A stretch of 24,349 nt of DNA from Clostridia bacterium (GTDB lineage Bacteria > Bacillota > Clostridia > Christensenellales > Borkfalkiaceae), in contig CAAGDF010000072.1 of assembly GCA_900768525.1 (NCBI GenBank), forward strand, positions 1 through 24,349, given 5' to 3'. Positions 7,083-13,351 of the stretch are shown piece by piece (position 1 is the first letter of the stretch; every line of letters begins with the position of its first letter). A program made the position numbers and the translations under genes. The notes below the pieces were generated by a model. That model worked only from the letters and a program-made list of their open reading frames with translations, was not told the DNA's origin and ran no database searches.

Positions 7083-7196
7083 ATAAACACGATCGGCTCG
7101 TTTTTAGGATTTGCCTCGCAAAGCCATTTTTCGCTTGTCTTTGAAAAACATACCGGAAAAACGCCGGGCGAATACCGCGAAATACATAACAAGTAA
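7083..7196 (+). pseudogene. C-terminal remnant of an AraC-family regulator
   Basis: In the frame ending at TAA 7194-7196 the translation is INTIGSFLGFASQSHFSLVF followed by EKHTGKTPGEYREIHNK. This is the second helix-turn-helix and end of AraC/XylS regulators: GFxSQSHFSxxFKKxTGxTPxxYR. Only about 37 codons remain. No HTH1 half, no start and no ribosome binding site are present upstream, where the DUF1003 promoter lies. The stop is followed at once by repeat copy 2. It is a clear relic of a lost gene. Confidence 0.8.
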
Positions 7197-7198
7197 AC

Positions 7199-7244
7199 AA
7201 AAAACCGCGAAAAGTCGGGCTATAAGTCCGTTATCCGCGGTTTT
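7199..7244 (+). repeat. Interspersed palindromic repeat, copy 2
   Basis: It has the same 22-nt core as copy 1 (GTCGGGCTATAAGTCCGTTA plus TC) and outer arms ACCGCG with CGCGGT, flanked by A and T runs. It lies between the AraC remnant and the 3' end of the lipoprotein gene and could end transcripts from both sides. Confidence 0.85.
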
Positions 7245-7274
7245 CTTTATAATGTCTTTTTTTATATCAGATGA

Positions 7275-7745
7275 TTATCCCTCTTTATATACTCCGATAT
7301 AATGATAGTTGTAAAATTTCACACCACCTAACTCATATTCTTCAAAAATTACGGGATCGCCGCCTACAAGGCAACTTGTTGACAGATCGACTATATAACA
7401 CCCGTTAAAAAATCCATAATATTCGGATGAAATAGTTACTTCGTTATAATTACCTATTGAAATATTGAATTTATGGCAAAACGCTTGTTTCACCGATTTT
7501 TTAATTTCATCGCTCAACTCACCCGAAGGCGCGTCCGACGGCGAAAAGTCCGAGCCGTAGTCGACGTTCCCTTTATAATGTTTCGAATTGTAATTAAACG
7601 CAATGTTTTTTAAATCTTCTTTACTTATCCACTGTTGTTCATACGCTTCATGCAACCAAACAAATTCGCCATTTTGTTTGCACCCGCAGAATAAACTCAA
7701 ACAGATTAAGAAAAGCATTTCTAAAGCTATAATTTTCTTCCACAT
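7275..7745 (-). CDS. Small predicted lipoprotein, function unknown
   Basis: 156 residues. The N-terminus MWKKIIALEMLFLICLSLF is a lysine-plus-hydrophobic signal followed by CGC at 20-22. Cys22 is the likely lipidation site, though the lipobox (F-C-G-C) is imperfect. The remainder is soluble, acidic and aromatic-rich, with a serine/proline patch (SDFSPSDAPSG) and several Tyr in the C-terminal half. I do not recognise the family. AAGG lies 8 nt before the ATG and a perfect sigma-A promoter is about 60 nt upstream. It is monocistronic, ending at repeat copy 2. Confidence 0.75.
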   Translation of the reverse strand: MWKKIIALEMLFLICLSLFCGCKQNGEFVWLHEAYEQQWISKEDLKNIAFNYNSKHYKGNVDYGSDFSPSDAPSGELSDEIKKSVKQAFCHKFNISIGNYNEVTISSEYYGFFNGCYIVDLSTSCLVGGDPVIFEEYELGGVKFYNYHYIGVYKEG

Positions 7746-7812
7746 AATTACCTTGCCGTATTAAAAATATTAGATTTTGTACTTAACACGATTTACACCT
7801 TTCAGCAAACGT

Positions 7813-7841
7813 ATTATAACATAAAACGATATATCCGTCAA
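7813..7841 (-). promoter_or_regulatory. Promoter of the lipoprotein gene
   Basis: On the minus strand TTGACG (7836-7841), 17-bp spacer, TATAAT (7813-7818). The predicted start near 7806 gives a leader of about 60 nt. Confidence 0.8.
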
Positions 7842-8262
7842 TACACGTCTTAAAAACTTTTATGCGCAAAAACTTTTGCGCACCTTAGAATTGCAAGGGC
7901 ATGCACTGCCGTCATGTTGAGCAGAGGCGCAACATAACTATGTTACATATTTTCAATAATCACGCCAACCGCAGCTACCCCAAAGCCTTGCTTTGGTGCC
8001 CCTTAGACAAGGGGACGGGGATGCGGAATGCCTGGGGTTGTAGGGGCGCGCTTTGGAGTAGGGCCCCTGCCGCCTTTTGCCGGCTTTTTGGCGCTTAAAA
8101 AGCCGCGTATGACACGGTATATGGCACAAAAAGAATATTTCAAAAACCGCCAAGCTGTCTGCCGGTGCGTTTTGCCAAACTTTTGCGCGACAAAAGTTTG
8201 AAAGCGTATATAAACAGTAGAGCAATTTAAAACAGTTTGAAATCGGTTGATGATAAAGCCAC
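7842..8262. repeat. Gene-free mosaic of palindromic repeat fragments
   Basis: No credible gene is seen. Four structures are visible: (1) perfect palindrome TGCGCAAAA-AC-TTTTGCGCA at 7863-7882; (2) a GTCATGTTGAGC element at 7911-7938 with a pairing GTTATGTTG-like partner, related to the element at 12828-12865; (3) a GC-rich block 7967-8060 with the hairpin CCCCTT-AGAC-AAGGGG at 7999-8014; (4) CAAACTTTTG with its exact complement at 8176-8200. Elements of types 2 and 3 resemble dispersed intergenic repeats known from many bacterial genomes. The local GC content of block 3 is clearly higher than its surroundings. Confidence 0.6.
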
Positions 8263-8310
8263 AAAAAAAACGCGAAAAGTCGGGCTATAAGTCCGTTATC
8301 CGCGGTTTTT
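8263..8310 (+). repeat. Interspersed palindromic repeat, copy 3
   Basis: The core is identical to copies 1 and 2 over the GTCGGGCTATAAGTCCGTTA stretch. The left arm is AAAACGCG and the right arm CGCGGTTTTT. It lies directly downstream of the CDF exporter gene and in its direction of transcription ends in an A/T-rich tract. Confidence 0.85.
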
Positions 8311-8337
8311 ATTGTTTTTAGTTGTCAAACATTAAAC

Positions 8338-9504
8338 TTAAACATACGATTTTTCCACCTGACAGACAACGTGATAGTCGGGTGACCGCTCTTTGACTTT
8401 GGCGCGGATACGCTCTTTGAGCATAACCGGATCGACCTTACTGTTCTGCGGAATAACCACGTCAAAAATGAGATTGGTGTGCGTTCTGCCATCCACTATT
8501 CTGAAATCATGCACGGTGTAGTTTTCGTTCATATCCGAAAGAATTTTAAGCACCATTTCTTTAAGCTCTTCGGTTTTTTTATCTCCGACAAGCACGGGAT
8601 CCATATGAATTACGGCTATGCACTTGTATTTTTGTTCCAACTCGCGCTCGATATTATCTATTTTATCGTGAGAAACGATTGCGTCTACCTTAGAATCAAC
8701 CTCGGCGTGGAGCGAAATGAATTTTCTGCCCGCGCCGTAGTTGTGTACCATAAGATCATGCACGCCGATTATACCGGGATGCGCGGTAACCGTATGTAAA
8801 ATTTCGTCCACAAGTTCTTTGTCGGGCGCGGTGCCGAGCAGTAACCCTATCGTTTCTTTCGCCGATGAAAAACCGTTGAAGAAGATGAACACAGCGACGA
8901 TCAAGCCGCAAACTGCGTCGATTTGCCAACCGAAAAACTTGTTTGCAAGCAGCGACAAAAGAACGGTAAACGTTGCCGCGCAGTCGGACAAACTGTCGGA
9001 CGCGACGGCGCGCATTGCAGCCGAGTCTATCTTTTTAGCCGTCGCGCGGTTGTACAAAAACATATAGAATTTAACGAGAATGGACACGGCAAGCACGACG
9101 ACGGCAATCGTAGAGTAGACGATCGGTTCGGGCGTGATTATACCCGAAATCGAACTTTTTGCAAGTTCTATCGCAACCGTGAGAATAAGTATGGAAACGG
9201 TAAGCCCCGCGACATACTCCATTCGCCCGTGCCCGAACGGGTGTTCCCTGTCGGTCGGCTTAGCCGCAAGCCGAAAACCTATAAACGTAACCACGGACGA
9301 AGCCGCGTCGGTAAGGTTGTTGAACGCGTCGGCAGTCATAGCGATAGAACCGCAAATCACGCCGACGGTCAGCTTGCCCACAAACAATATTATATTCAAT
9401 ATCATACCGAACACGCCGGATAACATTCCGTATTTTTCCCTGACGGTCGGATCGAGATAATTTTTGCGATCTTTAATAAAAATTCTCGCAAGCAAGTCGA
9501 ACAT
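8338..9504 (-). CDS. Cation diffusion facilitator, probable Mn(II) exporter
   Basis: 388 residues. It has six membrane helices (about 27-50, 55-80, 99-118, 128-150, 175-192, 195-212), the conserved HPFGHGRMEY motif after helix 2, and a C-terminal cytosolic dimerisation domain (about 225-310) with a further tail. The transport site is Asn62-x3-Asp66 in helix 2 and Asp170-x3-Asp174 in helix 5. Zn exporters carry His-x3-Asp at both; the N-D-D-D set is the one described for manganese exporters such as pneumococcal MntE. Mn(II) efflux by proton antiport is therefore the best guess. AGGGGG lies before the ATG. Repeat copy 4 is in its upstream region and copy 3 follows its stop. Confidence 0.92.
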   Translation of the reverse strand: MFDLLARIFIKDRKNYLDPTVREKYGMLSGVFGMILNIILFVGKLTVGVICGSIAMTADAFNNLTDAASSVVTFIGFRLAAKPTDREHPFGHGRMEYVAGLTVSILILTVAIELAKSSISGIITPEPIVYSTIAVVVLAVSILVKFYMFLYNRATAKKIDSAAMRAVASDSLSDCAATFTVLLSLLANKFFGWQIDAVCGLIVAVFIFFNGFSSAKETIGLLLGTAPDKELVDEILHTVTAHPGIIGVHDLMVHNYGAGRKFISLHAEVDSKVDAIVSHDKIDNIERELEQKYKCIAVIHMDPVLVGDKKTEELKEMVLKILSDMNENYTVHDFRIVDGRTHTNLIFDVVIPQNSKVDPVMLKERIRAKVKERSPDYHVVCQVEKSYV

Positions 9505-9522
9505 TTCTTCGCCCCCTGATAC

Positions 9523-9558
9523 AAAGAAATCGACCTATAGGTCGATTATCGATGTTTT
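9523..9558 (+). repeat. Interspersed palindromic repeat, copy 4
   Basis: The inner 18-nt perfect palindrome ATCGACCTATAGGTCGAT (9529-9546) is followed by TATCGATG and a T run. It lies between the end of the serine dehydratase gene and the start of the CDF gene, both on the minus strand. Confidence 0.8.
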
Positions 9559-9613
9559 TCCATATTTATTATATGCTCATTGCTGCAATTAATTTACAGC
9601 GCATGCAACGCAA

Positions 9614-10819
9614 TTATTTATCGGTTTTGCCGAAATTTTTGTATACTTTGGCAAGCCCGCCCTTTGCGGTTTCTTTATACAGACGGCTTAAATCTTTGCC
9701 GGTAACGTACATTGTATGAACGATACTGTCAAACGAGATTTTGCGCGTTTCGGTAAGAAATTTTGCAAGGCTGAGCGCATTTATGGCGCGCATTGCGGCA
9801 ACGGCGTTGCGCTCTATACACGGAATTTGCACAAGCCCGCCGATAGGATCGCAGGTAAGACCGAGGTAATGTTCCATGGCAACTTCGGCGGCGTACTCGG
9901 TCTGATCGGAATTCATACCGAAAAGTTCGGTAAGCGCGGCGCTTGCCATAGAACACGCGCTGCCTATTTCCGCCTGACAGCCGCATTCCGCACCCGAAAT
10001 GGACGCGTTCGTCTTTATAAGATTGCCTATAAGCCCCGCGGTAGCAAGCGCGTCGATGACTTTATCGTCGGAAAAACGATGCTTTTTTTGCATATAGGTA
10101 AGGCATGCGGGCAAAACTCCGCTTGCCCCGCAAGTGGGCGCGGTAACGATCTCTCCGCCCGAAGCGTTTTGCTCGGCAACGGCGAAAGCGTACGCGCAAA
10201 CAAGCATATTCTCTATTGTTTCGGCGGACTCGAACACGTTTACCTGACGGTACAAATACCCCGCCTTACGCTCGATATTAAGCCCGCCCGGCAAAATACC
10301 CGTGGCGGCTAATCCCTCTTGCACGCTCGCCTGCATTTTTACCCAAACCGTGCGCAAGTAGTCTTTTATATCGGGTTCGCACTCGTAAACGTACTCGCAA
10401 AGGCGTATGCCCTTACCGTCGCAATAATTCTTGATTTTTTCAAAAGTGTCGAGCGAGTAAACCTCTTCGCCGCCCTCTTTTTTGCCGTCGATCGAAAACG
10501 CGCCGCCGCCAAGACTTATAACCTCGTACTTAGTCGTTTCGCCGCCCTTTTCGACGTAAATATACATTGTGTTCGGGTGCGGCAAGCCGCTTACCGTGCG
10601 CATAAATTTAACGGGCGTTTTTTCACCGAGCGATTTGCGCACGACGGCATCCGTTCCGTGCCCTTTGCCCGTAAACGCCAAAGAGCCGTAGAGTTCAGCT
10701 TTATATGTGCAGCCCTCGCCGCTTGCCTGCTTGATTTTTTCGCAAGCCGAATAAATCGCCATTGTGTGCGACGAGGAAGGTCCGAAACCTATTCTGTATA
10801 ATTCTTTTAACGATTTCAT
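9614..10819 (-). CDS. L-serine dehydratase, iron-sulfur type, single chain
   Basis: 401 residues. It converts L-serine to pyruvate and ammonia using a [4Fe-4S] cluster. The N-terminal part (about 1-145) is the beta domain with GPSSSHT at 13-19 and SGLPHPNT at 77-84. The rest is the alpha domain with GGEIVTAPTCGASGVLPA (C230), ECGCQAEIGSACSMA (C279, C281, C289) and LTCDPIGGLVQIPCIERN (C323, C334). These are the conserved cysteines from which the cluster ligands come. The fused beta-alpha chain is like E. coli SdaA but about 50 residues shorter, mainly in the beta part. Many Firmicutes split the two domains into two genes. The start has GGAG 12 nt upstream. It is probably a separate transcript from the aminopeptidase, with repeat copy 5 between them. 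Confidence 0.96.
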   Translation of the reverse strand: MKSLKELYRIGFGPSSSHTMAIYSACEKIKQASGEGCTYKAELYGSLAFTGKGHGTDAVVRKSLGEKTPVKFMRTVSGLPHPNTMYIYVEKGGETTKYEVISLGGGAFSIDGKKEGGEEVYSLDTFEKIKNYCDGKGIRLCEYVYECEPDIKDYLRTVWVKMQASVQEGLAATGILPGGLNIERKAGYLYRQVNVFESAETIENMLVCAYAFAVAEQNASGGEIVTAPTCGASGVLPACLTYMQKKHRFSDDKVIDALATAGLIGNLIKTNASISGAECGCQAEIGSACSMASAALTELFGMNSDQTEYAAEVAMEHYLGLTCDPIGGLVQIPCIERNAVAAMRAINALSLAKFLTETRKISFDSIVHTMYVTGKDLSRLYKETAKGGLAKVYKNFGKTDK

Positions 10820-10867
10820 TGTTTTTATTCACTCCGTCGCTTTTTGTTTTTTCGGTTTATATAAAGT

Positions 10868-10890
10868 AAAGCTATATGTCGATTATCGCC
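10868..10890 (+). repeat. Degenerate interspersed palindromic repeat, copy 5
   Basis: Only the right half of the family core is kept: GCTATATGTCGATTATCGCC at 10871-10890. The left arm is degenerate. It lies just downstream of the aminopeptidase stop in the same relative orientation as copies 3 and 4. Confidence 0.55.
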
Positions 10891-10920
10891 AATTTCGCCC
10901 TACGATTACACAAAGTTGTT

Positions 10921-12285
10921 TTACTTAATGAACGCGCGGAACGCGAGATAGTTTTCGTACAGGTCGGCTTTGGATATAACCTCGAACGGCGAGTGCATGG
11001 AAACCACGGGAACGCCGATATCCACGGTGTCGATATTGAGTTTTGCAACGTATTTGGCGATTGTTCCGCCTCCGCCGCAATCCACTTTACCGAGTTCGCC
11101 CGTCTGCCAGATTACGCCGTTATCGTCGAACAGTTTGCGAATGAACGCAAGAAACTCAGCCGACGCATCGTTTGAACCGCTCTTACCGCGCGCACCCGTG
11201 AACTTGGTTATACCCGCGCCGCAAGACAGCATTGTGGAGTTATTCTTCTCGGAAACGTCGGGGAAGTTGGGATCGTAAGCGGCGTTGACGTCGGCAGACA
11301 AGCACTTTGAATTAGCTCGAACCGCCGCGGGAGATACGCCGAACGACCTTGAAATGTCGTCGATTATATCGGAGAAAAGTATACACTGCATACCTGTGTT
11401 GCCCTCGCTGCCGATCTCTTCTTTATCGACGAGCGCGACGATTGAAGTGTTTTCGGTATCTTCTTGGTCGAAAATAGCTGCCTGCGCGGCGTACGAACAA
11501 ACGCGGTCGTCGTGACCGTATGCGCCGACAAGTGCGCGATCGAATCCTACGTCCTGCGCTTTGAACGCGGGAACTACCGACATTTCCGCGCTTAAGAAAT
11601 CTTCTTCCTGCACGCCGTACTTTTCTTCGAGAATCTTAAGCAGATTTTTCTTGACCGTCTTGTCCTCGTCCTTTTCGCCGTAAGGAATATTACCCAGCCA
11701 GATATTGAGATCTTCGCCGGCAATGGCTTCGGAAAGCGGTTTTACGTTTTGTTTTGCGGCAAGATGCGGCAATAAATCGCTGACGTAGAACACGGGATCG
11801 TTTTTATCTTCGCCGATCTTTACGGTTACGACCGAACCGTCTTTCAAAGCGACAACGCCGTGAAGAGCGAGCGGAATAGCTGTCCACTGATACTTTCTGA
11901 TACCGCCGTAATAGTGCGTTTTTGCAAAAGCCACGTTTTCTTTTTCATAAAACGGCACTTGTTTGAAATCGAGGCGAGGGTTATCGATATGCGCAGCGAC
12001 GAAACGTACGCCCGCTTCGGCTAAATTCGCCTTGCCGATTCTTATCAGAAACAGGTTTTTGCCGCGGTTGTTATAATAAAGTTTATCGCCCGCAGCGTAT
12101 TTCATGCCGAACTTTAAGGGTTTAAACCCGTTTTTCTCGGCTTTTTGCACCAAAATTTCGCAAGCCTCTCTCTCCGTCTTGCCGTCGTCAAGAAATTTCT
12201 TGTATCCCTCGGCAAAATCGAAAATCTTCTTCATCAGCTTTTTGTCGGCTGTTTCATAAACGTTTGTTCTTTTGTATTCTTTCAT
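10921..12285 (-). CDS. M18 family aminopeptidase
   Basis: 454 residues, full length for the family. It is a zinc-dependent cytosolic exopeptidase that removes N-terminal residues, with a preference for acidic ones in well-studied members. Visible motifs: AAHIDNPRLDF with His99, YGHDDRV with Asp259/Asp260, VDKEEIGS with Glu289/Glu290, ADVN with Asp332, and MHSPFE with His431. These correspond to the dinuclear metal and catalytic residues. AAGGAG precedes the ATG and a strong promoter lies about 165 nt upstream. The leader of about 160 nt includes a GCGGC-rich hairpin around 12405-12430. Confidence 0.96.
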   Translation of the reverse strand: MKEYKRTNVYETADKKLMKKIFDFAEGYKKFLDDGKTEREACEILVQKAEKNGFKPLKFGMKYAAGDKLYYNNRGKNLFLIRIGKANLAEAGVRFVAAHIDNPRLDFKQVPFYEKENVAFAKTHYYGGIRKYQWTAIPLALHGVVALKDGSVVTVKIGEDKNDPVFYVSDLLPHLAAKQNVKPLSEAIAGEDLNIWLGNIPYGEKDEDKTVKKNLLKILEEKYGVQEEDFLSAEMSVVPAFKAQDVGFDRALVGAYGHDDRVCSYAAQAAIFDQEDTENTSIVALVDKEEIGSEGNTGMQCILFSDIIDDISRSFGVSPAAVRANSKCLSADVNAAYDPNFPDVSEKNNSTMLSCGAGITKFTGARGKSGSNDASAEFLAFIRKLFDDNGVIWQTGELGKVDCGGGGTIAKYVAKLNIDTVDIGVPVVSMHSPFEVISKADLYENYLAFRAFIK

Positions 12286-12449
12286 AATTCTCCTTTTCGG
12301 CGCATCTGTAACCGCACCTATACTTTTTTGCCGTAATTTTTACTCCGATACACGAAAACAAAGAATAAACCTTACCCGCATACTTGAAGAATACGGCTTT
12401 ACGGCGGCAAAAGCGAAACGCCCGCCGCAAAATAAAATCTTACGCTGTA

Positions 12450-12479
12450 ATTATAGTTCAACTCGGCAAAACTTGTCAA
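12450..12479 (-). promoter_or_regulatory. Promoter of the aminopeptidase gene
   Basis: On the minus strand a perfect TTGACA (12474-12479) and perfect TATAAT (12450-12455) with an 18-bp spacer. The predicted start is near 12443. Confidence 0.85.
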
Positions 12480-12550
12480 TCTTTTATTCAATACCGAGTT
12501 TTTTATTTTTAATCAAATAATTTGGCATAATGAACCGCAAAGTATAAAAA

Positions 12551-12596
12551 ATAAACCGCAAAAATCGGGCTATAGGTCGATTATCAGCGGTTTTAT
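12551..12596 (+). repeat. Interspersed palindromic repeat, copy 6
   Basis: Outer arms ATAAACCGC (12551-12559) and GCGGTTTTAT (12587-12596) enclose the core TCGGGCTATAGGTCGATTAT. This is a sequence intermediate between the GGGC...GTCC copies (1-3) and the GACC...GGTC copies (4, 10). No intact gene ends next to it. Confidence 0.85.
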
Positions 12597-13126
12597 TTCT
12601 ATTCCATATCATCCTCGCAAATGGCGATATCCGGTATAAAGTAATATAACGCAAAAGCGAAGCAAATATGGCAAAACGATTCGCTTTCTATTTTACAATC
12701 GGTGTACATGTGCAATGCATGTAAAATAAGGAATAAAAAAATGATTAAACTAAATGCACCTGACGACCGGATCCTTCGTAGGTCGGTCAAGTAAGCCCGT
12801 CTCAGGATGACGAATTCTCTTTTTAATCGTCATGTTGAGCGTAGCGTTAGCTCAGTCGAAACATCGGGGTGCGACAGCCGCGCACTCACCATCCGTAAAA
12901 AACTTTTATTTTGCTTTTACAATGCTATAGTTTTTTTGCTACATAGATAAAAACACTAACAGAAACAAAGTCAGGCGCAGCAGATAAACCTTAAAAATCA
13001 ACAATAATTGTAAATTCTTTCTCCACCCCGCCAAAATCAAAGATTTTTGTGGCAAAATTCGCGGAAATTTATGTACAAAACCGGCACCTGAACTTAACAA
13101 CATTTTTAGTCCGATGTTAAAAACAA
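12597..13126. other. Gene-poor spacer with repeat fragments
   Basis: No credible intact gene is seen. A minus-strand frame of 63 codons (12599-12790) has no ribosome binding site and runs into a repeat at its 5' end. Two dispersed-repeat halves are visible: GGATCCTTCG...CTCAGGATGACG (12769-12812), and a GTCATGTTGAGC...GTCGAAACATC element (12828-12865) related to the one at 7911. Further right are AT-rich DNA and a short hairpin near 13031-13054 (GCCAAAATC with GATTTTTGTGGC). Confidence 0.5.
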
Positions 13127-13155
13127 TTGACAAAAACCGCTAATTATGGTAACAT
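13127..13155 (+). promoter_or_regulatory. Promoter of the riboswitch-controlled ATPase
   Basis: Perfect TTGACA (13127-13132), 17-bp spacer, TAACAT (13150-13155) with a TG extension just before the -10. The predicted start near 13162 coincides with the 5' edge of the riboswitch. Confidence 0.8.
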
Positions 13156-13162
13156 AGACGGC

Positions 13163-13300
13163 AAGTGAAAGGGAGTAGCCGGCGCACGGAAACGCGCGTC
13201 GTCGGTATCGTCATCACAACCGTTCAGGTTCGGTATCGAAACTTATCAGCAAACCGCAAAACGGCGGATTGTTTTGTATTGAGTACGGCAAGACTTTTGC
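13163..13300 (+). promoter_or_regulatory. Manganese riboswitch (yybP-ykoY type)
   Basis: The two conserved ends of the yybP-ykoY aptamer are present. GAAAGGGAGTAGCC at 13167-13180 matches the 5' GGGGAGUAGC block. GGCAAGACTTTTGC at 13287-13300 matches the 3' GCAAGACCUUU block. GTGAAAG (13165-13171) pairs with CTTTTGC (13294-13300) to form P1. Between them are GC-rich hairpins in the position of the two stacked arms. The family binds Mn(II) and controls Mn exporters and P-type ATPases, which fits the gene downstream. The 3' P1 strand overlaps the terminator stem, so ligand binding would prevent termination and turn the gene on. Confidence 0.87.
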
Positions 13301-13329
13301 AATCTTTTTGGTTGCAGAAGTCTTTTTTT
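13290..13329 (+). terminator. Riboswitch expression-platform terminator
   Basis: AAGACTT (13290-13296) pairs with AAGTCTT (13318-13324) and the stem continues inward through TGCAA with TTGCA (about 13 bp in all). A T run to 13329 follows. The 5' strand of the stem shares bases with riboswitch P1, giving two mutually exclusive folds. It ends 22 nt before the ATPase start. Confidence 0.85.
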
Positions 13330-13351
13330 GCACCGAAAAACGGAGGAAAAA

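Noticed and set aside
7901..8264. Two overlapping frames on opposite strands in the repeat mosaic
   Set aside because: Both translate palindromic repeat DNA, lack ribosome binding sites and show no protein-like composition.
6121..8310. CRISPR-like array, because copies 1-3 of the palindromic repeat are nearly identical
   Set aside because: The spacing is irregular at about 1 kb and genes lie between copies. No short spacers or cas genes are present.
12599..12790. Small minus-strand frame ending IAICEDDME, like the first residues of a LytTR response regulator
   Set aside because: The resemblance is only about seven residues and sits at the end rather than the start of the frame. There is no ribosome binding site and the 5' part runs into a dispersed repeat. 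Treated as non-coding.
13328..13351. TTG start extending the ATPase by eight codons
   Set aside because: The codon lies at the end of the riboswitch terminator T run with no ribosome binding site; the ATG at 13352 follows GGAGG at good spacing.
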